64,000 nucleotides of DNA, taken from contig NZ_RQXX01000001.1 of the NCBI RefSeq assembly GCF_004011175.1, positions 124,001 through 188,000 of the forward strand, given 5' to 3'. The position numbers were made by a program, and so were the translations under genes. Positions 39,076 through 48,344 of this stretch are shown piece after piece (position 1 is the stretch's first letter; the number at the start of each line of letters is the position of its first letter). Source of the stretch: Mesobaculum littorinae (lineage in GTDB: Bacteria > Pseudomonadota > Alphaproteobacteria > Rhodobacterales > Rhodobacteraceae). The notes under the pieces are model-generated. The model worked only from the letters and a program-made list of their open reading frames with translations, did no database searches and was not told the DNA's origin.

Positions 39076-39780
39076 TCAGTAGGTCCGCATCAGTCCGACC
39101 AGGCGGCCCTGCAGCCGGATCTGGTCATCCCGGAAGATACGCGTCTCGTAGGCAGCATTCGCCGCTTCGAGGGCCACGGTATCCCCCTTGCGGCGGAAAC
39201 GTTTCAACGTCGCTTCGTACCCTTCGACCAGCGCCACGACGATATCACCGTTCTGGGCAGTGTCGCCTTCGCGGATCACGACGATGTCGCCGTCGTTGAT
39301 CCCGGCCTCGATCATCGAATCCCCCCGGACCTCAAGCGCGAAATGCGTGCCCGCGCCCGTCAGCATCTGGTGCGGCACCGCGACATGCGTCGCGACGTCG
39401 CTGATCGCCTCGATCGGGACGCCGGCGGCAATACGCCCCATCATCGGCAGGGACACCGAGCCCGGCGTCACCTCCATCGCGCCCCTGGGGTGCGAGGTGT
39501 CGCCGTCGTCGTCCGAAGCCGCCTGCGCCTCGTCGCGGCGGGCCCGTGCCTTGCTGTTGGTCAGAGTCTCCGGCATCTTCACGATTTCGATTGCACGGGC
39601 GCGGTGGGCGAGACGGCGGATGAAGCCACGCTCTTCCAGCGCGGTGATCAGGCGGTGGATCCCCGATTTCGATCTGAGATCCAGCGCTTCCTTCATCTCG
39701 TCAAAAGAGGGCGGAACGCCATCCTGTTGCACCCGTTCGTGGATGAATGTCAGCAGTTCCAACTGTTTGCGGGTCAGCAC
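39076..39780 (-). CDS. lexA: SOS repressor LexA
   Basis: The 234-residue repressor begins [20 protein letters not shown] at a GTG. The N-terminal winged helix-turn-helix spans about 1-65 ([19 protein letters not shown]). The self-cleavage site is A119-G120 in MGRIAAGVP, and the catalytic dyad is S155 ([10 protein letters not shown]) with K193 (YEATLKRF). It represses the SOS regulon and cleaves itself when activated RecA accumulates. A GTTC-N7-GTTC box is 23 bases upstream of the start, indicating autoregulation. It follows moeA on the same strand (58 bp). Confidence 0.97.
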   Translation of the reverse strand: MLTRKQLELLTFIHERVQQDGVPPSFDEMKEALDLRSKSGIHRLITALEERGFIRRLAHRARAIEIVKMPETLTNSKARARRDEAQAASDDDGDTSHPRGAMEVTPGSVSLPMMGRIAAGVPIEAISDVATHVAVPHQMLTGAGTHFALEVRGDSMIEAGINDGDIVVIREGDTAQNGDIVVALVEGYEATLKRFRRKGDTVALEAANAAYETRIFRDDQIRLQGRLVGLMRTY

Positions 39781-39802
39781 GGATCAGGCCTCTTTCCTTG
39801 TC

Positions 39803-39817
39803 GTTCGGCTATTGTTC
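39803..39817 (-). promoter_or_regulatory. alphaproteobacterial SOS box upstream of lexA
   Basis: GTTC, seven bases, GTTC: an exact match to the LexA-binding consensus known from Rhodobacter and other Alphaproteobacteria. It begins 23 bp upstream of the lexA start codon, so LexA should repress its own gene. Confidence 0.88.
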
Positions 39818-39838
39818 TATGCCCGTTCCGCGTTCGTG

Positions 39839-41029
39839 TCAACCGCCGCCCGGCCCGCCCAGCGGCAGGTAGTCGACCGTCTCGCCCACCCGCCGCGCAG
39901 GATCTCCGACAGGGCGCACGAGCAGGGCATCGGCCTCGGCGAGCACGCTCAGAAGCGAGCTGTCCTGCGTCGGGAACGGCGTGATCCCGTCGATGCCGAG
40001 CCGGGCGCGAAGGTAGTGTTCGCGCGGTCCGTTTGCGGGCAGATCGCAGGCCAGCGGTGCGGTTCGGCGCGGGGCCGGCCCCGCGGGCAGCCCCAGCAGG
40101 GCGTCCAGCGCCGGGCGCAGGAAGACGTGGCCGCAGACCATGGCGGAAACCGGGTTGCCCGGCAGACCGATCATCGCCGCCGTGCCCAGTCGGCCAGCCA
40201 TCAGCGGTTTGCCGGGGCGCATGGCGACCTTGTAAAAGGCCTGCTCCATCCCGCCGAGGGCTGCGGCGCGGCCGACCAGATCGTGATCGCCGACCGAGGC
40301 ACCGCCGATCGTCACGATCAGGTCGGCGCCCCGGGCCAGCTCGAAGCTCTGCGCCAGGGCGTCGATGTCGTCGCGGGCGATGGGAAGCAGCCGGGCGATG
40401 CCGCCCGCGGCCTCGACCATGGCGGCCAGGCCAAAGCTGTTCGACGCGGCGATCTGACCCGGGCGCCGGGATGTGCCGGGCATCACCAGCTCGTCCCCGG
40501 TGGCGATCAGCGCGACCTCGGGGCGACGATGAAGCACCAGGCGGTCGGCATCCATTGCCGCCAGCAAGGCAAGATCGGCGGGCCCCAACCTGCGCCGCGG
40601 GAAGGCCTCTGCCCCCTTGGCGAAATCCGCGGCGGCGGGGCGGACATGCGGCCCGCTTTCCTGCGGGGCGGTGACGGTGATGATGTCGCCGTCGCGGGCG
40701 ACGTCCTCCTGGATGATCACGCGGTCGGCGCCCCGGGGCATCGGGGCGCCGGTGAAGATGCGCACGGCCTCGCCCGCGGCGACCGCGCCTGCATGCCCGT
40801 GACCCGCGGCAGATTCGCCGATGGCCCGGAACCGCGCCCCCTCCCGCGCCTCGGACCCGATCACCGCGTAGCCGTCCATCGCCGAGGCCGAGAACGGCGG
40901 CTGGTCGTAGGCGGCCACGTGCGGGGCGGCCATCACCCGTCCGCGCGCCTCGCGCAGCGGCACGCTTTCAGTGCCGGTAGGGGCAACGAGGGCGAGGATC
41001 TTCTCCAGCGCGTCGGACACGGAAATCAC
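39839..41029 (-). CDS. moeA: molybdopterin molybdenumtransferase MoeA
   Basis: The 396-residue enzyme inserts molybdate into adenylated molybdopterin. Start is a GTG whose GTGA overlaps the moaC stop. Domain features: [20 protein letters not shown] in domain I, followed by the family motif DGYAV; the motif [20 protein letters not shown] near residue 100; and the MoCF domain with [17 protein letters not shown] near residues 250-266 and [13 protein letters not shown] near 310. It sits in the trpC-moaC-moeA-lexA order typical for Rhodobacterales. Confidence 0.95.
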   Translation of the reverse strand: MISVSDALEKILALVAPTGTESVPLREARGRVMAAPHVAAYDQPPFSASAMDGYAVIGSEAREGARFRAIGESAAGHGHAGAVAAGEAVRIFTGAPMPRGADRVIIQEDVARDGDIITVTAPQESGPHVRPAAADFAKGAEAFPRRRLGPADLALLAAMDADRLVLHRRPEVALIATGDELVMPGTSRRPGQIAASNSFGLAAMVEAAGGIARLLPIARDDIDALAQSFELARGADLIVTIGGASVGDHDLVGRAAALGGMEQAFYKVAMRPGKPLMAGRLGTAAMIGLPGNPVSAMVCGHVFLRPALDALLGLPAGPAPRRTAPLACDLPANGPREHYLRARLGIDGITPFPTQDSSLLSVLAEADALLVRPVGDPARRVGETVDYLPLGGPGGG

Positions 41030-41505
41030 GGCGCGGCCTCGTAGCGGCCGGACTTGCCCCCCTCCTTGACCAGCAGCCGGATGCCGCCGATCTCCATGCC
41101 CTTCTCGACGGCCTTCAGCATGTCGTAAAGCGTCAGGCAGGCGGTCGAGACGGCGGTCAGCGCCTCCATCTCCACCCCGGTCTGGCCGGCGGTCCTGACG
41201 GTGGCCGTCACCCGCACCCCTGGCAGCCCGGGATCGGGCGCAAGCTCCAGGGCGATCTTGGTGATGGGCAGGGGGTGGCAAAGCGGGATCAACTCGGCCG
41301 TCTTCTTGGCCCCCATGATACCGGCCAGCCGCGCCACGCCCAGAACGTCGCCCTTCTTCGCGGTGCCCTGCAGGACGTGGTCCAGCGTCCCGGGCGCCAT
41401 GATCACATGGCCCTCGGCCGTGGCGCTGCGCGCGGTCTGCGGCTTGTCCGAGACATCGACCATGTGGGCGTGGCCCTCGGCATCGAAATGCGACAGGCCG
41501 GCCAT
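41026..41505 (-). CDS. moaC: cyclic pyranopterin monophosphate synthase MoaC
   Basis: The 159-residue enzyme makes cPMP, the first stable intermediate of molybdenum cofactor synthesis, from the MoaA product. [20 protein letters not shown] is the typical start; the active-site parts are [12 protein letters not shown] (about residues 73-84) and [20 protein letters not shown] (about 108-127). It overlaps trpC upstream by one base and moeA downstream by four. Confidence 0.97.
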   Translation of the reverse strand: MAGLSHFDAEGHAHMVDVSDKPQTARSATAEGHVIMAPGTLDHVLQGTAKKGDVLGVARLAGIMGAKKTAELIPLCHPLPITKIALELAPDPGLPGVRVTATVRTAGQTGVEMEALTAVSTACLTLYDMLKAVEKGMEIGGIRLLVKEGGKSGRYEAAP

Positions 41506-42305
41506 CAGGCGGGCACCGGATCGGCCAGCAACTCGCGGGTGGCTCGGGCCACGTCGTCCTGCCGCATCAGCGCCTCGCCGATCAGGAAGGCGCGGGCGCC
41601 GTACCCGGCCATCTCGGCCAGATGTGTGGGGGTCGAGAGGCCCGATTCTGACACCAGCATCCGCCCCTCGGGCAACCGCTCCGCCAGCCGCCGGGTGACG
41701 CCCAGGTCGGTGGCAAAGCTGTGCAGGTCCCGGTTGTTGACCCCGATGAGGGGAGAGGCCAGCCGCAGCGCGCGGTCCAGCTCGGCCTCGTCGTGCACCT
41801 CGATCAGGGCGTCCATGCCATAGTGCAGCGCGGCGGCCTCAAGCTCGGCCGCCTGGGCGTCGGAGACCGAGGCCATGATGATCAGGATCGCATCGGCATG
41901 CAGCGCCCGCGCCTCGGCCACCTGCCAGGGGTCATAGAGGAAATCCTTGCGCAGGGCGGGCAGCGAAACGGCCGCGCGCGCGGCGGTCAGGAACCCGTCC
42001 TCGCCCTGGAACGACGGCGCATCGGTCAGCACCGAAAGGCAGGCGGCGCCACCGGCCTCGTAGGCGCGGGCCAGCGCGGGCGGGTCGAACTCGGCACGGA
42101 TCAGCCCCTTCGAGGGGCTCGCCTTCTTGATCTCGGCGATCAGGCCGTAGCCGTCGCGGCTCTTGGCCCGCAGCGCGTCGGCGAATCCGCGCGGGGCGGG
42201 GGCCGCCACGGCAGCGGCGTCAACCTCGGCCATCGGACGGGCCGCCTTGCGCGCGGCGACATCCTCCAGCTTGTAGGCCTTGATGCGGTCGAGGATCGTG
42301 GTCAT
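41505..42305 (-). CDS. trpC: indole-3-glycerol phosphate synthase
   Basis: The 266-residue TIM-barrel enzyme of tryptophan synthesis has the catalytic [11 protein letters not shown] (about residues 56-66), [17 protein letters not shown] (about 116-132), and the phosphate-binding [20 protein letters not shown]. The ATG at 42305 is chosen over an extension to 42488 that runs through a repeat element. trpG and trpD, which I remember as direct upstream neighbours in many Rhodobacterales, are missing: tyrS lies upstream after a 293-bp gap. Confidence 0.96.
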   Translation of the reverse strand: MTTILDRIKAYKLEDVAARKAARPMAEVDAAAVAAPAPRGFADALRAKSRDGYGLIAEIKKASPSKGLIRAEFDPPALARAYEAGGAACLSVLTDAPSFQGEDGFLTAARAAVSLPALRKDFLYDPWQVAEARALHADAILIIMASVSDAQAAELEAAALHYGMDALIEVHDEAELDRALRLASPLIGVNNRDLHSFATDLGVTRRLAERLPEGRMLVSESGLSTPTHLAEMAGYGARAFLIGEALMRQDDVARATRELLADPVPA

Positions 42306-42444
42306 CGGGTCTGGGCTCCTCCGGGCGCTGCGGGTCGGAATCGGGTGCGGCGCACCGCGTGATACGCCCCGAACCCATAACCAGAACCCGCGCAACAGGC
42401 GAGCCCCCCGCTGTGCGACATCCCGCACCGCGACGCTCCGCCTG

Positions 42445-42535
42445 CTTCTCTTCTTTCGAAGTACTCCCGCCGGAGGCGACAGGGCCACCCCATCGGGGTG
42501 GCCCTCGAACCAGATGGCGTGCGCCGCAGGCGCTC
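42445..42535 (-). repeat. interspersed repeat, copy 1 (extended form)
   Basis: Read on the minus strand, GAGCGCCTGCGGCGCA is followed by a hairpin (GGGCCACCCC / GGGGTGGCCC) and then the core CCTCCGGCGGGAGTACTTCG and a purine tail of AAGAGAAG type. The same order of parts occurs at 53328-53410, and the core alone at 49620 and 56885. The hairpin lies in the gap between trpC and tyrS and could act as a terminator for tyrS. Confidence 0.85.
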
Positions 42536-42598
42536 AATTCCGAAGCGCCAGAGTGCCCCGTAACGCGCGCCGCAACGCGCCCCCCGGGCGCGCCTGCT

Positions 42599-43852
42599 TC
42601 AGCCCGCCAGCGTCACCAGCGCGTGGCGTTTGCGCCCGGCAGATAGCTTCACCGGCTGCGCCAGCGCCGCGGCGTCCAGCATCAGGCCCGGGTCGCTCAG
42701 CGGCGCGTCGTCCATCCGCGCCCCGCCTTCCGAGATCAGCCGCTTGGCTTCCTTGCCCGATTTCGCCAGCCCCGACCGCACGATCAGCTGCGCGACCGAG
42801 ATGCCGCCCGCGACCTCTTCGGCCGACAGCGCCAGTGTCGGCAGGTCGTCGCCCACGCCGCCCTTCTCGAACACCTCGCGCGCGGTGGCCTCGGCCGCGG
42901 CGGCCGCGGCGGCGCCGTGGCACAGCGTCGTCACCTCGTTGGCTAGGATGATCTTGGCAGCGTTGATCTCGGACCCGCCGAGCGCGCCCAAGCGCTCGCA
43001 TTCCTCGACCGGAAGCTCGGTGTAAAGCTTGGCGAAGCGGCCGACATCGGCGTCGGTGGTGTTGCGCCAGAACTGCCAGAACTCGTAGGGGCTCAGCATG
43101 TCGCCGTTCAGCCAGATCGCACCGCCCTGGCTCTTGCCCATCTTGCGGCCGTCCGACGTGCTCAGCAGCGGCGTCGTCAGGCCAAAGATCTGGTGGTCCA
43201 GCACCCGGCGCGTCAGGTCGATGCCGTTGACGATATTGCCCCACTGGTCCGATCCGCCCATCTGCAGCACGCAGTCGTAGCGGCGGTTGAGCTCCAGAAA
43301 GTCGTAGGCCTGCAGGATCATGTAGTTGAATTCGAGGAACGACAGCGACTGTTCGCGATCGAGCCGGGATTTCACCGACTCGAAGCTCAGCATCCGGTTG
43401 ACCGAGAAGTGCCGCCCGATGTCGCGCAAGAACGCCAGGTAGTTCAGATCGTCCAGCCATTCGGCATTGTTCAGCATCAGCGCATCCGACGGCGCCTCGC
43501 CATAGCTGAGGTACTTGGCAAAGACCCCCTGCAGCCCGGCGATGTTGGAGTCGATGGCGGCGTTGTCCAGAAGCGGGCGCTCGTCCGAGCGGAAGGACGG
43601 ATCGCCCACCTTGGTGGTGCCGCCGCCCATCAGCGTGATAGGCTTGTGCCCGGTCTTCTGCAGCCAGCGCAGCATCATGATGTTGAGCAGGTGGCCCACG
43701 TGCAGCGACTTGGCCGTCGCATCATAGCCGATATAGGCGGGCACCGTCCCGGCGATCAGGGTGTCGTCGAGGGCCTGCAGATCGGTGCAGTCGGCCAGAA
43801 AGCCACGCTCGATCAGGATGTGCAGGAAGTCCGATTTCGGATGATAGGTCAT
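42599..43852 (-). CDS. tyrS: tyrosyl-tRNA synthetase
   Basis: The 417-residue class I synthetase has HIGH-type motif [15 protein letters not shown] (about residues 51-65) and KMSKS-type motif [10 protein letters not shown] (about 235-244), and an S4-like RNA-binding domain at the C-terminus ([20 protein letters not shown]). The start at 43852 ([13 protein letters not shown]) is chosen because an extension to 44182 is low complexity and overlaps the anmK promoter region. Confidence 0.96.
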   Translation of the reverse strand: MTYHPKSDFLHILIERGFLADCTDLQALDDTLIAGTVPAYIGYDATAKSLHVGHLLNIMMLRWLQKTGHKPITLMGGGTTKVGDPSFRSDERPLLDNAAIDSNIAGLQGVFAKYLSYGEAPSDALMLNNAEWLDDLNYLAFLRDIGRHFSVNRMLSFESVKSRLDREQSLSFLEFNYMILQAYDFLELNRRYDCVLQMGGSDQWGNIVNGIDLTRRVLDHQIFGLTTPLLSTSDGRKMGKSQGGAIWLNGDMLSPYEFWQFWRNTTDADVGRFAKLYTELPVEECERLGALGGSEINAAKIILANEVTTLCHGAAAAAAAEATAREVFEKGGVGDDLPTLALSAEEVAGGISVAQLIVRSGLAKSGKEAKRLISEGGARMDDAPLSDPGLMLDAAALAQPVKLSAGRKRHALVTLAG

Positions 43853-44191
43853 GAGGGCTAGGTCCAGTCTCGCAAAACGCGCCCGTCTCCCTATAAGGGG
43901 CGGGGCGCCGAAGGAAAAGCGGTGACGGCAGGGCGCCGTCGACGCTCGGACGGCGCGGCGCGACGGGGATGGCCGGGGCCCATGGCGCATCGGGGCGGCA
44001 TCGGGGCGGAAAACTGGTCGGGGATTGTACCGGGGATCGGGTCGGGGAACGGACTGGGCGCCGCATCGGGAAGCGGCGCAGATGACCGGACCGGAAGGCT
44101 GAGCCGGAACACGGGTCCGGATGACAGGCCCGACCGGACCGGGCCGAACGACCGGGTCGGGGATGGGCCGGAGAGGGTCCATGGAGCGGGC
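43853..44191. other. low-complexity GC-rich region between tyrS and anmK
   Basis: The 339-bp divergent intergenic region is made of irregular short units of the CCGG and TCGGGGA types (clearest at about 44000-44170), open in several frames on both strands because it lacks stops. No gene or clear promoter was found. It probably holds the promoters of both tyrS and anmK. Confidence 0.5.
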
Positions 44192-45379
44192 ATGAGGAAG
44201 GCGTGGATGGCGCAGGGACTACGACACAAGGCCGCCTCAGGGCCGGTCTGGGCGCTGGGGGCGATGTCGGGCACGTCGCTCGACGGGGTAGATGCGGCGA
44301 TGGTGCTGACCGACGGCGACCGCATCCTCGAGTTCGGTGCCCGGGCTTATCGCCCCTACAGCACGGCCGAACGGGCCAGCCTGCGCGCCGCGCTCGGTCT
44401 CTGGCCGGGCGATCCGGGCGTGGCCGAGGCCGCCGAGATCGTCGAGCTTGCGCATGCCGAGCTTCTGTCGGGCTTCGAGGGCGTGGATGTCGTCGGGTTT
44501 CACGGCCAGACGCTGGCGCATGATCCGCGCGGACGCGGCACCCACCAGGCAGGCGACGGGCGCGTGCTGGCCGAGGCGCTGGGTCTGCCCGTGGTCTGGG
44601 ATTTCCGCACCTCCGACGTGACGATGGGGGGCGAGGGCGCGCCGCTCGCTCCGTTCTTCCACTATGCCTGCGCCCGGATGATCGCCGCGGCCACGGGCCC
44701 CGGCGTCGCGCCTGCATCGGACGCCGGACCCGGATCCGGGGGCGGGGGCCCGCTTGCCTTTCTGAACCTCGGGGGGGTCGGTAACCTGACATGGGTCGAC
44801 CCCGCGGCCCCCGCGCCCGAGGCGCCGGGCGCCTGCCTGGCCTTCGATACCGGCCCCGCCAATGCGCCGATTAACGATCTGGTGCAGGCGCGGCTGGGAT
44901 GGGACCACGACCGCGACGGCGCCCTGGCCGCGACCGGCGAGGTGGACGAGGATGTCCTGCGTCGCCTCTTCGGTGCCGCGTATTTCCATCGCCCCCCGCC
45001 CAAGTCGCTCGACCGCGACGAATTCGGCTGGCTCGGCGAAGCGGTGGCCGGGCTGTCCGACGCCGATGCCGCCGCGACGCTGACGGCCGCCGCCGCCGCC
45101 GCCGTGGCCGAGGGGCTGCGGCAGTGTCCCGCTCCGCCCCGGCGGGTGTTCGTGGCCGGGGGCGGGCGGCGCAACGCGGTGATGATGTCCCTGCTGCAAG
45201 ACATGCTGCCCGGCGGGGTCGAACCGGTCGAGGCGGTGGGCCTCGACGGTGACATGTTCGAGGCGCAGGCCTTTGCCTATCTCGCCGTGCGGGTGGCGCG
45301 CGGCTGGCCCACCAGCGCGCCGGGGACCACCGGTGTCGCTGCAGCGATCGGCGGCGGTATCCTCAGCACCCCGGTCTGA
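44192..45379 (+). CDS. anmK: anhydro-N-acetylmuramic acid kinase
   Basis: The 395-residue kinase converts 1,6-anhydro-MurNAc, released by lytic transglycosylases, to MurNAc-6-phosphate during cell-wall recycling. Motif [20 protein letters not shown] holds the ATP-binding [20 protein letters not shown] follows near residue 105, and the [16 protein letters not shown] region and the C-terminal GGGRRN are typical. The ATG at 44192 (GGAGCGGG upstream) or 44207 (GAGGAAGG upstream) is the start; the family N-terminus does not decide between them. The open frame back to 43922 is discarded. Confidence 0.93.
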   Translation: MRKAWMAQGLRHKAASGPVWALGAMSGTSLDGVDAAMVLTDGDRILEFGARAYRPYSTAERASLRAALGLWPGDPGVAEAAEIVELAHAELLSGFEGVDVVGFHGQTLAHDPRGRGTHQAGDGRVLAEALGLPVVWDFRTSDVTMGGEGAPLAPFFHYACARMIAAATGPGVAPASDAGPGSGGGGPLAFLNLGGVGNLTWVDPAAPAPEAPGACLAFDTGPANAPINDLVQARLGWDHDRDGALAATGEVDEDVLRRLFGAAYFHRPPPKSLDRDEFGWLGEAVAGLSDADAAATLTAAAAAAVAEGLRQCPAPPRRVFVAGGGRRNAVMMSLLQDMLPGGVEPVEAVGLDGDMFEAQAFAYLAVRVARGWPTSAPGTTGVAAAIGGGILSTPV

Positions 45380-45384
45380 CCCGC

Positions 45385-45433
45385 GGCGGCGCTGCCGGGC
45401 AACGCGCCCGACGTCCCGTCCGGCAGCGCCGCC
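45385..45433. terminator. long inverted repeat downstream of anmK
   Basis: Perfect 14-bp arms (45385-45398 and 45420-45433; GGCGGCGCTGCCGG and its complement) are separated by 21 bases, six bases past the anmK stop. There is no T-tract, so it may be a Rho-assisted terminator or 3'-end stabiliser. Confidence 0.5.
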
Positions 45434-45643
45434 GACGCATGATCCCGACGCTCCGGCCCGGCACAGGCCTGCAGTTTCGCCGCCCCTGCAACAGCTTACG
45501 CCGCGATGCGGCGAATCGTTGTGGCGCCGCGGCGAGAATCCTTCTTTTTTATCGCCCCTCGGTTGCTCCGCCCATCATCCCCTTGGAAAGCCTGATCTTT
45601 CGCGTTCGCACCGACCTTGCGGAAATACTGCGAAAACCCCTTG

Positions 45644-45659
45644 CCGAAACCGGTTTCGG
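45644..45659. promoter_or_regulatory. LacI-type operator palindrome
   Basis: CCGAAACCGGTTTCGG is a perfect 16-bp palindrome with the central CG typical of LacI/GalR operators. It is 27 bases upstream of the LacI-family gene that heads the sugar transporter operon, so the regulator probably binds here and controls its own operon. The rest of the 307-bp gap to anmK holds only a small hairpin (45499-45513) and a T-rich patch near 45545. Confidence 0.8.
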
Positions 45660-45686
45660 TAACGACCGTAAAGGCAGGGAGAAGAA

Positions 45687-46862
45687 ATGTACCAACCTGA
45701 AACGCCAGATCCCGCTGCCCCGGGCGCTACACAAGGCGACGCCTCTGCCAGCCCGCGGGCGCGGCGTGTCACGATCGACGATCTGGCGCGGCGGCTGGGT
45801 CTGACGAAGGGTACCGTCTCGCGGGCGCTGAACGGTTATTCCGACATCTCGCACCGCACGCGGCGCCGCGTGGCGCAGGCGGCCGAGGAGATGGGGTATC
45901 GCCCCCTGGCGCAGGCGCAGTCGATTCGCACCGGGCGCACCCGGTCGCTGGGGCTGGTGCTGGAACGGGGCGGCCACGACGATCAGCGCCCGTTCCTTGC
46001 CGAGTTCCTCGAGGGTCTGACCCTCAGCGCGAGCGAGGCGGGATGGACGCTGACCGTCGCCACGGCGGGGCCGGGCGACGAGATGACCGCCACGCTGGGC
46101 CGCCTGATCGACGAGCGCAAGGCCGACGGCTTCGTGCTGCCGCGCACCCGTACCAGCGATCCCCGCATCGCGCTCTTGCGCGCGGCGGGGGTGCCCTTCG
46201 TGCTCTACGGGCGCACCGGCGATCCCGCGGGCTGTGCGTGGTACGACGTCGAGGGCGAGGCGGCGATGCGCGAGGCTGTCCTGCGCCTTGCCGCCGCCGG
46301 GCATCGGCGGGTGGGCTATATCGGCGGTGGGGATTTCCACTATGCCGGGCTGCGCCGGGCGGGCGCCGGGTCCGGCGTCGCCGAAGCCGGCCTGCCTGCC
46401 GATCCCGAACTTTTCGCCGAGGCCGCGCTGACCCGCGAGGGTGGGCGAGAGGCCGCGTTGCGGCTGTGGTCGCTGCCGCAACCGCCGACGGCGCTGGTCT
46501 GCGCCGTCGACATGGCCGCACTCGGCGTCTACCGCGCGGCGGCCGAGCTGGGCTTGAGCGTCGGGCGCGACGTGTCGGTGATCTCCTACGACGGGATCCC
46601 CGAGGCCGCGCATGCCGATCCGCCGCTGACGACCTACCACGTCGAGACCCGCGCGGCGGGCGGACGGCTGGCCGAACTGCTGATCGCGCTCTGCCGCGGC
46701 GCCGCCCCCGAAACCTTGCGCGAAACCGTGCGCGCCCGGCTGCGGCCCGGCGGCTCGGACGGCGCGCCCCGTCTCACCCCGGATGAGCTTGCCGCCCGCG
46801 TGGCGCAGGCCCGCACCGGACATCGCAGATCATCGACCAAATGGGAGGAGCAACCCCGATGA
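45687..46862 (+). CDS. LacI-family transcriptional regulator of the glycoside operon
   Basis: The 391-residue regulator has the N-terminal helix-turn-helix VTIDDLARRLGLTKGTVSRA with the hinge NGYSDISHRTRRRVAQAAEE (about residues 28-67). The effector domain (about 85-345) is of the periplasmic-binding-protein type and binds a sugar; the C-terminus has an unusually long tail. Its stop overlaps the next ATG as ATGA, so it is co-translated with the binding protein. The palindrome at 45644 is the likely operator. Confidence 0.93.
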   Translation: MYQPETPDPAAPGATQGDASASPRARRVTIDDLARRLGLTKGTVSRALNGYSDISHRTRRRVAQAAEEMGYRPLAQAQSIRTGRTRSLGLVLERGGHDDQRPFLAEFLEGLTLSASEAGWTLTVATAGPGDEMTATLGRLIDERKADGFVLPRTRTSDPRIALLRAAGVPFVLYGRTGDPAGCAWYDVEGEAAMREAVLRLAAAGHRRVGYIGGGDFHYAGLRRAGAGSGVAEAGLPADPELFAEAALTREGGREAALRLWSLPQPPTALVCAVDMAALGVYRAAAELGLSVGRDVSVISYDGIPEAAHADPPLTTYHVETRAAGGRLAELLIALCRGAAPETLRETVRARLRPGGSDGAPRLTPDELAARVAQARTGHRRSSTKWEEQPR

Positions 46863-48211
46863 CCCTGAGCACGCAGACCGCCCGGCTTCTGGCCGGCACC
46901 GCGACCGCCGTCGCGCTGGCGGCCACCGGCGCCAGCGCCGACATCCGCATGTGGACGCTGGAGGAACAGCCCGAGCGGCTGGCCAAGCAGCAGGAGCTGG
47001 CCGACGCCTTCGAAGAGGAAACCGGCATCGCCGTCGAGGTGATCCCCGTGACCGAAACCGATCTCGGCACCCGCGCCACCGCGGCCTTTGCCGCGGGCGA
47101 CCTGCCCGACGTGATCTACCACACGCTGCAATACGCACTGCCCTGGGTCGAGGCCGGTATCCTGGACACCCAGGCCGCGACCGACGTGATCGAGGAGCTT
47201 GGCCCCGACACCTTCGCCCCCGGCGCGCTGAGCCTGGCCGAGACGGACGACGGCTGGGCCAGCGTTCCGGTCGACGGCTGGACGCAGATGATCCTCTATC
47301 GCGCCGACCTCTTCGAAGAGGCCGGGCTGGAGCCGCCGACGACCTATGCCGCGGTCGAAACCGCGATCGAGGCGCTGCACAACCCGCCCGAGATGTTCGG
47401 CTTCGTCGCTGCCACCAAGGTCGACGAGAACTTCATGAGCCAGGTGCTCGAACACGTCTTCCTTGCCAACGGCGTGTCTCCTGTGGGCGCCGACGGGTTC
47501 AAGGGCTTCGAAGAGGCGCCGACGGTCGAGGTCCTGAACTTCTACAAGACCATCGCCGAAGCCTCGCCCCCGGGCGAAATTTACTGGGACCAGTCGCGCA
47601 GCATCTATTTCGGCGGCAACGCGGCGATGATCATCTGGTCGCCCTTCATCCTCGATGAACTGGCCGGCCTGCGCGATTCCAACCCGCCCACGATCAACGA
47701 CGACCCGACATCGACCGAGCTGGCCGAGAACACCGGGATCGTGACGAACTTCGCAGGTCCCTCGAACCCCGACGGCGCCGCCTGGGCCGACATCCGCTAC
47801 ATGGGCGTCACCGTCGATGCCGACTTCGACGAGGCGCAGCAGTTCATCGAATACTCGATGGATCAGGGCTATACCCAGACGCTGTCGATCGCGCCCGAGG
47901 GCAAGTTCCCCGTGCGCCAGGGCACCGAGGACAACCCGACCGAGTTCGTCGAGGCTTGGGCCGAGCTGCCCGCCGGTGTCGACCGCCAGCAGCCGCTGGG
48001 CGAGATCTACGGCCAGGAGGCGCTGGACGAACTGGTCGGCGGTCTCGACGTGGCGCAGCGCTGGGGCGCCGAGGACGGCCAGCTGGCGCTCGCCTCGAAG
48101 ATCATCAACAGCCAGGTCATCAACCGGGTCGTCCGCCAGGTGATCGACGGGCGTCTGTCGCCCGAGGATGCCGTGGCACAGATGAACGGCGAGCTGGCCC
48201 AGATCCAGTGA
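46859..48211 (+). CDS. CUT1-type sugar ABC transporter substrate-binding protein
   Basis: The 450-residue binding protein has a signal peptide (about 1-27, ending ATGASA) and the MalE-type fold: IRMWTLEEQPERLAKQQELA near the N-terminus and further segments such as AAFAAGDLPDVIYHTLQY, GWASVPVDGWTQMILYRADL and FFGGNAAMIIW-like hydrophobic parts. It would capture a glycoside in the periplasm. The acidic, slightly longer type fits other binding proteins in this genome. It lies directly behind the LacI gene and before the DUF11-containing permease. Confidence 0.92.
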   Translation: MTLSTQTARLLAGTATAVALAATGASADIRMWTLEEQPERLAKQQELADAFEEETGIAVEVIPVTETDLGTRATAAFAAGDLPDVIYHTLQYALPWVEAGILDTQAATDVIEELGPDTFAPGALSLAETDDGWASVPVDGWTQMILYRADLFEEAGLEPPTTYAAVETAIEALHNPPEMFGFVAATKVDENFMSQVLEHVFLANGVSPVGADGFKGFEEAPTVEVLNFYKTIAEASPPGEIYWDQSRSIYFGGNAAMIIWSPFILDELAGLRDSNPPTINDDPTSTELAENTGIVTNFAGPSNPDGAAWADIRYMGVTVDADFDEAQQFIEYSMDQGYTQTLSIAPEGKFPVRQGTEDNPTEFVEAWAELPAGVDRQQPLGEIYGQEALDELVGGLDVAQRWGAEDGQLALASKIINSQVINRVVRQVIDGRLSPEDAVAQMNGELAQIQ

Positions 48212-48344
48212 CCGGGCTCTGGCGAGCCGCATGAAACCGGGCGTCGCCGCCCCCTCCGGCCCGCGGGCCGGGGGTGGCGGCGCCCCTCCGCCTTCCCGCC
48301 GCGCGGCGGGAGGCGACATCCAGAGGCATGAAAGGGGGCCGGCG

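Noticed and set aside
43922-44191. N-terminal extension of AnmK by 90 residues
   Set aside because: The extension is low complexity, has no counterpart in the family and follows no good ribosome-binding site.
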